Below are positions 17,238 to 25,189 of a stretch of DNA of 32,231 nt, piece by piece (position 1 is the first letter of the stretch; each line of letters opens with the position of its first letter). The position numbers and the translations under genes were made by a program. The notes under the pieces are model-generated. The model searched no databases and had not been told where the DNA came from. It was given only the letters and a program-made list of their open reading frames with translations. Source of the DNA: RGIG426 sp045639905 (lineage in GTDB: Bacteria > Bacillota > Clostridia > Oscillospirales > Acutalibacteraceae); the NCBI GenBank assembly GCA_045639905.1, contig JAZUDZ010000016.1:1-32231 (forward strand). Direction: 5' to 3'.

Positions 17238-19238
17238 ATGAACAAAACTGCAAAGAAAAAAGGATATGTTTTAATTATGATTTTGTATCTTGCCGGCATT
17301 TTTATGGGTGCCATTGATACGGGAATTGTAACCCCGGCAAGAACGATTATCCAGAGTGAGCTGGGTGTTTCGGCACAAACCGGCATATGGATGATAACGA
17401 TTTATACGCTGGCTTATGCTGCCAGCGTCCCGATTATGGGGAAAATGGCTGACAAGTTCGGCAGAAAATACATCTATATGGTTTGTATTACCCTGTTTGG
17501 ACTTGGGTCATTGTTTTGTGGACTGTCCGCTTCCTTTGGTGGATTTCCGCTTTTGATTGCAGCACGTATTGTTCAGGCAATAGGCGGCGGAGGCATTGTT
17601 CCTATTGCAACCGCGGAGTTTGGAACAACTTTCCCTGAAGAAAAACGCGGACTGGCACTTGGACTTGTCGGTGGTGTGTATGGAATTGCCAATGTGTTCG
17701 GTGCATCAGCGGGAAGTGCCATTTTGGATTTGTTCGGTTCAACGAACTGGGAATTCATTTTCTATATAAATGTGCCGATTTCCCTTTTTATTGTTATTTG
17801 CGGGTTGTTCGTTTTGCAGAATAATCGAGATGAAGAAAACCATAAAAAGACAGATCTTTTTGGCATTTTTACGTTAACCGTGATGGTGTTGTCACTTCTG
17901 TACGGAATAAAGAATCTGGATTTCTTCCACTTTGGTGAAACCATTGTTCATACAAATGTGTATCCGTTTTTAATTGTATTTGTTCTCTGTATTCCATTGT
18001 TTATTTTTGCGGAAAAGAAGGCAGAAGATCCGGTTCTCAATCTGGAGTATTTTACAAACTCCAATTTGCTGATTACAATGATTTTATCGTTGATAAGCGG
18101 TTTTTTGATGATGGGCGTTATTTTTGTTCCACAGTTTTCCGAAAACTGTTTAAAACTCTCCACCGGCAGTGGCGGGTACTTGGTTATTGTTTTAGGTTTG
18201 TTTTCCGGACTTGGAGCTCCTGTGTCAGGTAAACTCATTGATAAATTCGGTCCAAAGCTGATTTTGGGGATTGGTTTTATTTGTTCGGCTGCCGGAGCAT
18301 TGTTTATGATGCTGATTACGACAAAATATCCTTCCTTGTTTACGGTGCTGATTGGTTTGGCCTTGGCCGGCCTTGGTATGGGTTTCACCATGGGAACGCC
18401 ACTGAATTATATGATGCTTGCAGACACCGATGAAAAACAATCGAATTCTGCACTGGCAGCTCTTTCTTTGGTTCGATCCATCGGCACGGCAATCGCTCCG
18501 GCGATTATGGTTGGCTTTATTGCCAATGCGGGAATGAATGTTTCCGGAAATTTAATGCAGATGATGCCGAAAGAAATCTCTCTTCCGGATATGCCATATG
18601 TGGAGGAAATTGATGCTCAAATGGAAGCTATGCGGTCCAATCCGCAGTTTGCCGATATGCTAAAGGATATGCCGTCGTTATCGTCCATGAAGAAAATGGA
18701 GATGAACATGGGTGACGGAAACATGGAACTGCCGGAGGGAACTCTGGAAATGCTTCAAAACAGTGACGTAACAACGATTGTGGATACGGCAAAACAGTTC
18801 TCAAAAGATATGTTCAGTCAAATGACTCCCGGTATTATTCAAAAAATTACCGAAGGCATGACGAAAGGAATTGAGGGCATCAATTCCGGAGTTGATGCCA
18901 TGAAGAAAGTGCAAGAACAAATGGGCTCGAAAATGCCGGGTGGAATGCCTGCTGATATGGGGGATTCGGGACAGAAAATGCCTAATTTATCGGAGCAGAT
19001 TTCGCAAATGGAAACACTTTCTTCGCATATGCAGGAACTGAAGAAATCGATTCCCGGAGCTTTTGAGACTGCTTTGAAAACCTATACAGATGACATTGAA
19101 AAGAATCGTGAGGAAATTGAGGAAGTTTTCCAGAAGACGCTAAACGAGGGGTTCTCCGATATTTACCTGCTTTCGGTCATTACCGCTTCCGTTGCTTTTC
19201 TCATTCTGTTGTTTTACAAAAAAGAAAAAAACAAATAA
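17238..19238 (+). CDS. MFS drug exporter, DHA2 (EmrB/QacA) type, with large Met-rich loop
   Basis: Proton-driven multidrug efflux protein of the 14-helix DHA2 family. It has 666 residues, against the usual 470-550. Family marks: AIDTGIVTPA in helix 1, motif A GKMADKFGRK (68-77), and a Gly-rich motif C-like GGVYGIANVFGASAG in helix 5. The excess length is one insertion of about 200 residues (about 434-638) before the last helix, predicted outside the cell. It contains about 26 Met residues with many MP, MG and QM pairs, several Asp/Glu, no Cys, and probable amphipathic helices. ATG 17238 is preceded by AGAGG; a TTG at 17217 is less likely. An inverted repeat GTTAG-N4-CTAAC (17185-17198) lies upstream. 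No regulator gene is adjacent. Drug specificity is unknown. Confidence 0.9.
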   Translation: MNKTAKKKGYVLIMILYLAGIFMGAIDTGIVTPARTIIQSELGVSAQTGIWMITIYTLAYAASVPIMGKMADKFGRKYIYMVCITLFGLGSLFCGLSASFGGFPLLIAARIVQAIGGGGIVPIATAEFGTTFPEEKRGLALGLVGGVYGIANVFGASAGSAILDLFGSTNWEFIFYINVPISLFIVICGLFVLQNNRDEENHKKTDLFGIFTLTVMVLSLLYGIKNLDFFHFGETIVHTNVYPFLIVFVLCIPLFIFAEKKAEDPVLNLEYFTNSNLLITMILSLISGFLMMGVIFVPQFSENCLKLSTGSGGYLVIVLGLFSGLGAPVSGKLIDKFGPKLILGIGFICSAAGALFMMLITTKYPSLFTVLIGLALAGLGMGFTMGTPLNYMMLADTDEKQSNSALAALSLVRSIGTAIAPAIMVGFIANAGMNVSGNLMQMMPKEISLPDMPYVEEIDAQMEAMRSNPQFADMLKDMPSLSSMKKMEMNMGDGNMELPEGTLEMLQNSDVTTIVDTAKQFSKDMFSQMTPGIIQKITEGMTKGIEGINSGVDAMKKVQEQMGSKMPGGMPADMGDSGQKMPNLSEQISQMETLSSHMQELKKSIPGAFETALKTYTDDIEKNREEIEEVFQKTLNEGFSDIYLLSVITASVAFLILLFYKKEKNK

Positions 19239-19242
19239 AAAG

Positions 19243-19269
19243 TGCCATGTCATTGAATGAAACATGGCA
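19243..19269. terminator. Hairpin between the MFS gene and tRNA-Pro
   Basis: An 8-bp stem (19243-19250 with 19262-19269). On the minus strand it is followed by a T-rich run, so it can back up the tRNA terminator; on the plus strand it could end the MFS transcript, but the T run there is poor. Confidence 0.5.
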
Positions 19270-19270
19270 G

Positions 19271-19302
19271 GAAAAAAAGAGCATTCCGAAAGGAATGCTC
19301 TT
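19271..19302 (-). terminator. tRNA-Pro terminator
   Basis: On the minus strand an 11-bp perfect stem (19292-19302 with 19277-19287), a four-base loop and seven Ts (19278-19272) follow the 3' end of the tRNA. Confidence 0.85.
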
Positions 19303-19310
19303 ACTTTATA

Positions 19311-19387
19311 TGGTCGAGGCGACAAGATTCGAACTTGCGGCCTCTGCGTCCCGAACGCAGCGCTCTACCAAACTGAGCCACGCCTCG
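19311..19387 (-). tRNA. tRNA-Pro (anticodon CGG)
   Basis: A 77-base cloverleaf on the minus strand with encoded CCA. The acceptor stem CGAGGCG pairs with CGCCTCG, followed by A73 and CCA. The T arm has GTTCGAATC. The anticodon stem CTGCG/CGCAG encloses the loop TTCGGGA, giving anticodon CGG (19351-19353) and G37, typical of proline tRNAs. It decodes CCG, a common proline codon in the surrounding genes. Confidence 0.96.
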
Positions 19388-19415
19388 ATACCATACTGTT
19401 TTACACAGCTTTCAT

Positions 19416-19444
19416 ATTATACTTTACCGCTATAGCTTTGTCAA
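19416..19444 (-). promoter_or_regulatory. tRNA-Pro promoter
   Basis: On the minus strand TTGACA (19439-19444), a 17-base spacer and TATAAT (19416-19421): perfect consensus, as expected for a stable RNA gene. Confidence 0.88.
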
Positions 19445-19490
19445 ATGATTTTTTTAGAAAAAAATGAAATCTGATGAATTTGAAAAAAGT

Positions 19491-19520
19491 TTGTTTATTA
19501 TAGGGGGCACGTGGTATAAT
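19491..19520 (+). promoter_or_regulatory. Promoter of the 19557 gene
   Basis: TTGTTT (19491-19496), an 18-base spacer and TATAAT (19515-19520), about 36 bases before the start codon. Confidence 0.6.
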
Positions 19521-19556
19521 GTGTCGAAAGTGGGTAAGAAGGGTAGGTGAATCTAT

Positions 19557-20480
19557 ATGAGTCGCGAGCAACTGGTGTCCTATTTTCAGCGCCTGGTTGC
19601 GCTGGAAACGGATGCATATGTTCACACCACCTATCAGGAACGGTATCAGCATGATATTATGTGGTCAAAGCCGGATGCCCCGGTTTTGCTTCTCGAAAAG
19701 GAAGAGACTTCTATAGAGGATCCTCGGTATTCTTTCACGGGAGAATCGACGAGGACCATTGCCCTTAAAAAGATGGCCATCGGTGCCGCTGTTTTGGCGC
19801 CGACCTGTATCGGACTGAAATATCTTTGCGAAAATGTTTGGCATTTTTATGTTTTTATGCCGTTTTTGCTGTTTGTTACGGCCATTCTTTCCGCCGTTTG
19901 TGCGGTTTCGTTTTTTGTCACACGTTTGATTCAAAAGAAAAAACTGGTTCGCGACTATACGCTCCGCGTTCAGGAATATATTCAGGAAGAACAACGGGCC
20001 AAGCGGGCGAAAGAGTGGAATGAGGAAAAAAGAGCCAAACACGAAGAGTCCATGAAAGAGTATCGGGTTATAGAACAGGAATACGATCAGCATTATGCAC
20101 CGTATTTTGAGAGGCTGGAAAAGCTGACGGAACAAATCGAAAATCTTCGAAAACACGCCTATGAACAGACACATATGCTTTCCCAGTGTCAAAATCTGAT
20201 TGCCGTTTGTTCTTTCCTTGATTATTTTGAAAGCGGGAGAGCCGAAACCGTACAGCAGGCACAGGATTTGTATATTTCAGAGTTGTCTCACGGGACGCTA
20301 ACGGACCGGTTCCCTCGGGAGGATCGCGATTTACTTAATCTGCAAAGCACACAAAAGCGGGCTTTTGATCAGCTGAGCTTGTGTAACCGAAAACTGAGTA
20401 CGCTTTTGCTGGATGTTCATAATGATGCACTTGTCAGTGGTTACCTGGAGAAAACGGAACAACGTTTCTCTGTGAAATAG
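19557..20480 (+). CDS. Two-helix membrane protein with coiled coil, unknown function
   Basis: Not assigned to a family. It has 307 residues: a soluble N-terminal part (1-65), two membrane helices close together (about 68-86 and 90-112), a strongly charged Glu/Lys/Arg/Gln-rich coiled-coil region (about 115-205) and a C-terminal soluble part. Both ends should lie in the cytoplasm. The segment CSFLDYFESGRAETVQQAQDLY resembles, as far as I remember, a short pattern seen near the end of various clostridial hypothetical proteins; this needs a profile search. ATG 19557 follows AGGTGA. The PfoR-like gene begins about 16-25 bases after its stop, suggesting co-transcription. Confidence 0.8.
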   Translation: MSREQLVSYFQRLVALETDAYVHTTYQERYQHDIMWSKPDAPVLLLEKEETSIEDPRYSFTGESTRTIALKKMAIGAAVLAPTCIGLKYLCENVWHFYVFMPFLLFVTAILSAVCAVSFFVTRLIQKKKLVRDYTLRVQEYIQEEQRAKRAKEWNEEKRAKHEESMKEYRVIEQEYDQHYAPYFERLEKLTEQIENLRKHAYEQTHMLSQCQNLIAVCSFLDYFESGRAETVQQAQDLYISELSHGTLTDRFPREDRDLLNLQSTQKRAFDQLSLCNRKLSTLLLDVHNDALVSGYLEKTEQRFSVK

Positions 20481-20505
20481 AAAAACCGGTAAGGATGTGT
20501 TTGAT

Positions 20506-21591
20506 TTGAAAAAGAAGACAGGCGGCATATTGTCGCACATTTTCATAGACGGATTTTCTGGCATGGCAAACGGATTGTTTGCCACGCTGATTGTCGGTAC
20601 GATTTTGGCATTGGTTGCGGACCTGGTTGGGGACATTCCGGGGGCTTTCTGCTCCACGGTTTCCTTCTATGTTCGTATTATGGCCAATGTGGCTAAAATG
20701 GCAATGGGTGCCGGTATCGGTATCGGCGTTGCCAAAAAATACGGAGCTTCGGATTTAGTGACCGTTTCGGCTGCCGTGACCGGTTTTGTGGGTGCTTTTG
20801 CTTCCCAGCTTTTGGCAGGCAGTGTTTTCGATGGTGTGGTGACCACGGTTAAGATTCCGGGAGAACCTTTAGGGGCATTCGTGGCAGCTTTTGTAGCTAT
20901 CGAAGTCGGCATGTTGGTTTCCGGAAAAACAAAGGTGGATATTTTGGTAACGCCGCTGGTCAGTATTATTTCCGGTACGGTTGCCGGTTTGCTGGTCGGT
21001 GCTCCGATTTCCACATTGATGACATGGATCGGAAAAGTGGTTTGCGCTTTTACGGAGGAACAACCGTTTATGATGGGAATTGTGGTTTCCGTCGTGATGG
21101 GTATGGTGTTGACGCTCCCGATCAGTTCGGCGGCTCTTGGCATTATGCTGGGACTGAATGGCATTACGGCCGGTGCGGCAGCGATTGGCTGCAGCGCACA
21201 AATGGTTGGTTTTGCTGTTTCCAGTTATCGCGAAAATAAGATGGGCGGACTGATTGCCCAGGGAGTCGGAACTTCCATGCTTCAGGTCCCGAATATCTTC
21301 CGGCGTCCTCTCATTTGGGTTCCGCCTACGTTAACGGCTGCGATTCTCGGACCGATTTCCACCTGCGTCTTGCATTTGGTCAATAATGCCAGCGGGTCGG
21401 GTATGGGCACTTCCGGTTTGGTTGGTCCGATTATGGGCTATCAGGAAATGACAGCTGCGGGAATTGCCCCCTGGCTTGCCGTTTGTGAAATTCTTTTGAT
21501 GTATATTGTGGCACCTGCCATTATCAGTTTGGGAATTTCCGAAGGTATGCGAAAAATCGGCTGGATTCATTCCGGCGATATGAAACTGTAA
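20506..21591 (+). CDS. PfoR/PTS EIIC-like membrane protein
   Basis: A polytopic membrane protein of the PTS_EIIC_2 group (COG3641; the PfoR label comes from clostridial perfringolysin regulation studies). About 361 residues, with eight to ten hydrophobic, Gly-rich segments. The C-terminal block TSGLVGPIMGYQEMTAAG and the charged GMRKIGWIHSGDMKL tail are characteristic. No EIIA, EIIB or HPr gene lies nearby, and the phosphorylation domains of a true PTS are absent, so it may be a stand-alone transporter or regulator; substrate unknown. Start: GTG 20497 lies two bases from the AAGGA ribosome site, so TTG 20506 (ten bases away) is preferred. It is followed by a strong terminator. Confidence 0.85.
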   Translation: MKKKTGGILSHIFIDGFSGMANGLFATLIVGTILALVADLVGDIPGAFCSTVSFYVRIMANVAKMAMGAGIGIGVAKKYGASDLVTVSAAVTGFVGAFASQLLAGSVFDGVVTTVKIPGEPLGAFVAAFVAIEVGMLVSGKTKVDILVTPLVSIISGTVAGLLVGAPISTLMTWIGKVVCAFTEEQPFMMGIVVSVVMGMVLTLPISSAALGIMLGLNGITAGAAAIGCSAQMVGFAVSSYRENKMGGLIAQGVGTSMLQVPNIFRRPLIWVPPTLTAAILGPISTCVLHLVNNASGSGMGTSGLVGPIMGYQEMTAAGIAPWLAVCEILLMYIVAPAIISLGISEGMRKIGWIHSGDMKL

Positions 21592-21598
21592 TGTACAA

Positions 21599-21624
21599 AA
21601 GCACGCCGATCGGCGTGCTTTTTC
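21599..21624 (+). terminator. Terminator between the PfoR-like gene and hflX
   Basis: AAGCACGCC and GGCGTGCTT pair around GATC, followed by a run of Ts. hflX starts 20 bases later with its own ribosome site, so it may depend on read-through or a promoter I could not see. Confidence 0.8.
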
Positions 21625-21644
21625 CGAGAGAAAGGAGGGCGTAT

Positions 21645-22892
21645 ATGACCGAAACCGAAGAAAGAGCGCTTGAAAAAGTGGCACTTGTTATGATTGATAC
21701 GGGAGACTATGATACGGAAGCGGCTTTTGCGGAACTTCGGGAACTGGCGAAAACGGCCGGTGCGGAAGTGGTTGCAGAGCTTTGCCAAAAACGAGAGACA
21801 CCGTCAGCGGCAACGTATGTGGGATCCGGATGCGCCCATGAACTAAAAGAGCTTTGCGAAGCACAGGATGCGGAACTTATCATTGTTGATACCGAGCTTT
21901 CCGCCACACAGCAGAGAAACCTGGAAGATATCACCGAAATTCCGGTCATTGACCGAACGACCCTCATTTTGGATATTTTTGCCGCACGGGCAAAGTCGGC
22001 GGAAGGACGCATTCAGGTGGAACTTGCACAGCTGCAATATCGTCTCCCGAGACTGGCCGGGCAGGGAACGGCGCTTTCTAGACTGGGAGGCGGTATCGGA
22101 ACCAGGGGGCCCGGTGAAACAAAGCTGGAAAGCGATCGCCGTCACATCCGCAAACGAATCGGCTCCTTAAAGGACCAGCTGAAAACCATTGAACGTCGGA
22201 GAGAGGGTCTTCGAAATCGAAGAAAGAAAACCGGAACCGTAACGGTGGCATTGGTTGGGTATACCAATGCCGGGAAATCCACTTTGCTGAACCGCTTGAC
22301 AGATGCCAATGTATTGGCTGAAGATAAACTGTTTGCAACATTGGACCCTGTTTCCCGCAGCTTGCGTCTTCCGGATGGCCGGGAGGTGCTGCTGATTGAT
22401 ACGGTTGGATTCGTCAGACGATTGCCGCATCATTTGGTGAATGCATTCCGCTCCACATTGGAAGAGGCAGTGGATGCCGATGTGATATTGAATGTTTGCG
22501 ATTGTTCCAGCAGTGAAGCAGAGGAACACTTACGGGTTACAAAAGATCTTCTATCGGATCTCGGATGTGAGGAAACACCGATGATTGCCGTTATGAACAA
22601 AATGGATTGTGCTGAGGAAAGAGACCTTCACGCTGACGGTCCGAAAGTGTATGTCAGTGCGAAAACGGGAGAGGGAATGGAGGAACTTCTGCAAAAAATT
22701 ACGGAAATGTTGCCTCCAACAAGAAAACGGGTTACGCTGCTTCTTCCGTACACAGAAGGATCTCTTGCCGGAAAATGCCGAAAAGACGGCGTTGTTGAAT
22801 CGGAAACTTATGAAGAAACGGGACTTCGTATGATAGTCACGCTTGGTCCGGAACTTCTGGATGAGGCACGTCCTTATATTATTGAAATCTAA
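21645..22892 (+). CDS. hflX: Ribosome-associated GTPase HflX
   Basis: GTPase that binds the 50S subunit and can split stalled or hibernating 70S ribosomes. It has 415 residues. The N-terminal HflX domain contains the Gly-rich block LSRLGGGIGTRGPGETK (about 145-160) followed by an Arg-rich coiled coil (160-195). G domain: GYTNAGKST (205-213), DTVGF (252-256), NKMD (318-321) and SAK (338-340), all intact. A C-terminal beta-rich extension follows from about 355. ATG 21645 comes after AAAGGAGGG; an upstream in-frame ATG at 21591 overlaps the stop of the previous gene and the terminator hairpin, so it is rejected. Confidence 0.96.
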   Translation: MTETEERALEKVALVMIDTGDYDTEAAFAELRELAKTAGAEVVAELCQKRETPSAATYVGSGCAHELKELCEAQDAELIIVDTELSATQQRNLEDITEIPVIDRTTLILDIFAARAKSAEGRIQVELAQLQYRLPRLAGQGTALSRLGGGIGTRGPGETKLESDRRHIRKRIGSLKDQLKTIERRREGLRNRRKKTGTVTVALVGYTNAGKSTLLNRLTDANVLAEDKLFATLDPVSRSLRLPDGREVLLIDTVGFVRRLPHHLVNAFRSTLEEAVDADVILNVCDCSSSEAEEHLRVTKDLLSDLGCEETPMIAVMNKMDCAEERDLHADGPKVYVSAKTGEGMEELLQKITEMLPPTRKRVTLLLPYTEGSLAGKCRKDGVVESETYEETGLRMIVTLGPELLDEARPYIIEI

Positions 22893-22938
22893 AAAAACGA
22901 CTCGGTCGAGATCATACATCTCGCCGAGTCGTTTTATT
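22891..22938. terminator. Bidirectional terminator between hflX and the EF-G-like gene
   Basis: An 18-bp stem with a single-base bulge (22894-22912 with 22918-22935) and a five-base loop, with A-rich left flank and T-rich right flank. It serves both convergent genes. Confidence 0.9.
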
Positions 22939-22944
22939 TACGAA

Positions 22945-25011
22945 TTATTCTTCGTCGTCCACCTTATATTCGGCAACGACTTTTTGTGCGATTGCATCCG
23001 GAGCCTGCTCATAGCGCTGGAACTCCATGGTGAAGTAACCGCGGCCCTGTGTCAGGGAGCGGAGCATAACGGCATAATCACCGGTTTCGGCCATCGGAAC
23101 TTCGGCTTCCACACAGGTGAGACCTTCTTCGGCAGGATTCATACCGAGAACACGGCCACGGCGTTTCGTGGCGTCACCCATAATATCACCGGTGTAGTCA
23201 GCCGGGACATAGACTTTAAGAAGTCCAATGGGTTCCAGGAGAACCGGAGAAGCCTGGTCAATACCGGCTTTGTAGGCCAAGGAGGCAGCGGTTTTGAATG
23301 CCATTTCGGAAGAGTCAACCGGATGGTAGGAACCGTCAACCAAGGTGGCTTTAACACCGACGAGCGGGAAACCGGCCAAGCGACCGCGTTTGGCGCTGTC
23401 CATTAAGCCTTTTTCGACAGCCGGGAAGAAGTTCTTCGGAACAGAACCGCCGAAAACGGTTTCTTCAAAAATCAGGCCGTCGCAATCCCAAGGCTCAAAT
23501 TCAATCCAAACATCACCGAACTGACCGTGCCCGCCGGACTGTTTCTTGTGACGTCCCTGAACCTTAACTTTCTTGCGAATGGTTTCACGATACGGAACGC
23601 GAGCGGTGGCAAATTCGACGTCGACCTGGAACTTGGATTTCAGTTTGGATTTGATAACATCCAACTGTTGCTCACCAAGACCGGACAAAACGGATTCGTG
23701 TGTTTCGGTATTCAGACCAAACTGGATGGTCGGATCTTCTTCCATCAAACGGGTAAGACCGGCGGCAATCTTTTCTTCTTCGCCTTTCTTAACGGCTTTG
23801 ACGCTGACAGAGAGGCACGGATCGTCAAAGACGATACCGTTTAAGGTAATGTTGACGCCCGGGGCGCACAAAGTATCACCGGTTTTGGTGCCGGCCAACT
23901 TGGCAACACCACCGATGTCGCCGGCAGGAATATAGGCGGCATCTTCTTGTTTCTTGCCGCGGATGTAGTACACTTTACCGATTTTCTCGTTTTCGCCGGT
24001 ACGCATATTTACGAGCGTGCTGTCACCGCTGACTTTACCGCGGATGACTTTGAAATACGAGAGCTTTCCGACAAACGGGTCGGCGATGGTTTTGAAGACA
24101 ATGGCAACCGTCGGAGCAGATTCGTCCACTTCCAACTCGACATTGTTTCCGGAAGCATCCTGTCCGATTTCGCCGGCAACGGTCTCTGCCCACGGGGCCA
24201 ATTCGTCCAATCCGTCAAACAAGGTGGCAATACCCTCAAGTGTAACGGCAGAACCGCAATAGACCGGAGCAATGATACCTTTACGAACACCGGCAGACAA
24301 TCCTTTGGTGATTTCTTCGTGAGTAAAGGCTTCACCCTCCAAATACTTCGTCAGCATTTCATCGGAAGTTTCGGCAACGGCTTCGTTAATGGATGTCATA
24401 TAATCATCCATATCCGGAAGATTCGGCATTGCCACTTCAGTCGGTTTACCTTTGTCATAGGTGTAGGCTTTTTGGTTAATCAAATCGACATAGCAAGACA
24501 CTTTGCCGTTCTCCACATAAGGAACGACAACCGGGCAGGCATAAGTGCCGAATTTTTCTCTCAGCTGTGCATATGCCGTAAAGAAATCAGCATTTTCCAT
24601 GTCCATCTGGTTGACAAAGAAAATACGGGCAATTCCTTTTTTCTTGGCAGCCTGGTAACCTTTTTCGGCACCGACGGCCACACCGCTTTTGGCGGATACA
24701 ACAATCAAAGCACAACCGGCGGCACGAATTCCTTCGCGCAAACCACCGGCAAAGTCAAACAGTCCGGGTGTGTCCAAAAGATTGATTTTGATGTTTTTCC
24801 ATTCGACGGGGAGGATGGCGGTTGAGACGGACGCCTGACGTTTGATTTCTTCAGGGTCAAAGTCGCAAATCGTGTTTCCGCCGGCGATGGTACCCAAACG
24901 GTCGGCCTTTCCGGTGAGATAGAAAGCCGCTTCAGCAAGGGAGGTCTTTCCGACACCGGCATGTCCAACGAGGGCAATGTTTCGTATGTCTTTTGCAGTA
25001 TATGTTTTCAC
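22945..25011 (-). CDS. EF-G-like translational GTPase paralogue with altered G motifs
   Basis: A 688-residue protein with the full EF-G layout: G domain, domain II, domain III (SGLGEQQLDVIKSKL), domain IV (SGGHGQFGDVWIEF) and domain V (EPIGLLKVYVP). It is related to the EF-G2/FusA-like group rather than canonical FusA. P-loop GHAGVGKT (16-23) is intact. G3 reads DTPGLFDF (80-87), so the catalytic His of DTPGH is Leu84. G4 reads NQMD (134-137) instead of NKMD. The switch I sequence (RQASVSTA) also differs from the usual RGITI. GTP hydrolysis may therefore be slow or need another residue. The start is GTG 25011 with AAAGGGG eight bases upstream; the reading frame extends to 25056 but has no ribosome site there. 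It is a single-gene unit with its own promoter. Exact role unknown. Confidence 0.9.
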   Translation of the reverse strand: MKTYTAKDIRNIALVGHAGVGKTSLAEAAFYLTGKADRLGTIAGGNTICDFDPEEIKRQASVSTAILPVEWKNIKINLLDTPGLFDFAGGLREGIRAAGCALIVVSAKSGVAVGAEKGYQAAKKKGIARIFFVNQMDMENADFFTAYAQLREKFGTYACPVVVPYVENGKVSCYVDLINQKAYTYDKGKPTEVAMPNLPDMDDYMTSINEAVAETSDEMLTKYLEGEAFTHEEITKGLSAGVRKGIIAPVYCGSAVTLEGIATLFDGLDELAPWAETVAGEIGQDASGNNVELEVDESAPTVAIVFKTIADPFVGKLSYFKVIRGKVSGDSTLVNMRTGENEKIGKVYYIRGKKQEDAAYIPAGDIGGVAKLAGTKTGDTLCAPGVNITLNGIVFDDPCLSVSVKAVKKGEEEKIAAGLTRLMEEDPTIQFGLNTETHESVLSGLGEQQLDVIKSKLKSKFQVDVEFATARVPYRETIRKKVKVQGRHKKQSGGHGQFGDVWIEFEPWDCDGLIFEETVFGGSVPKNFFPAVEKGLMDSAKRGRLAGFPLVGVKATLVDGSYHPVDSSEMAFKTAASLAYKAGIDQASPVLLEPIGLLKVYVPADYTGDIMGDATKRRGRVLGMNPAEEGLTCVEAEVPMAETGDYAVMLRSLTQGRGYFTMEFQRYEQAPDAIAQKVVAEYKVDDEE

Positions 25012-25097
25012 AATGAAAACCCCTTTCCTTTTCGTGCTTATATACACTTTGAACAAAAATCAAAGAGAGTCCTATGAAATTTTTAGCACTTTTGTCC

Positions 25098-25125
25098 ATT
25101 ATATCATTTTTTTGGTGGTTTTCAA
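25098..25125 (-). promoter_or_regulatory. Promoter of the EF-G-like gene
   Basis: On the minus strand TTGAAA (25120-25125), a 16-base spacer and TATAAT (25098-25103), about 85 bases before the GTG start. The A/T-rich leader shows no recognisable riboswitch. Confidence 0.6.
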
Positions 25126-25142
25126 TATAAAATTATCAAAAC

Positions 25143-25179
25143 AAAAAATAAAACCCGGTTCATCATCAGATGAACCGGG
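25143..25179 (-). terminator. Terminator of the rlmB operon
   Basis: On the minus strand an 11-bp stem (25169-25179 with 25154-25164), a four-base loop and a T-rich tail (25153-25143) follow the pseudo-ATPase gene. Confidence 0.88.
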
Positions 25180-25189
25180 AAAATACAAG

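Noticed and set aside
19311..19387. tRNA-Pro as an integration site for a mobile element
   Set aside because: No integrase, transposase or repeated tRNA 3' end is visible on either side.
23947..24825. 292-codon plus-strand open frame opposite the EF-G-like gene
   Set aside because: The opposite strand has a full-length conserved GTPase; this frame shows no family motifs and no start signals.
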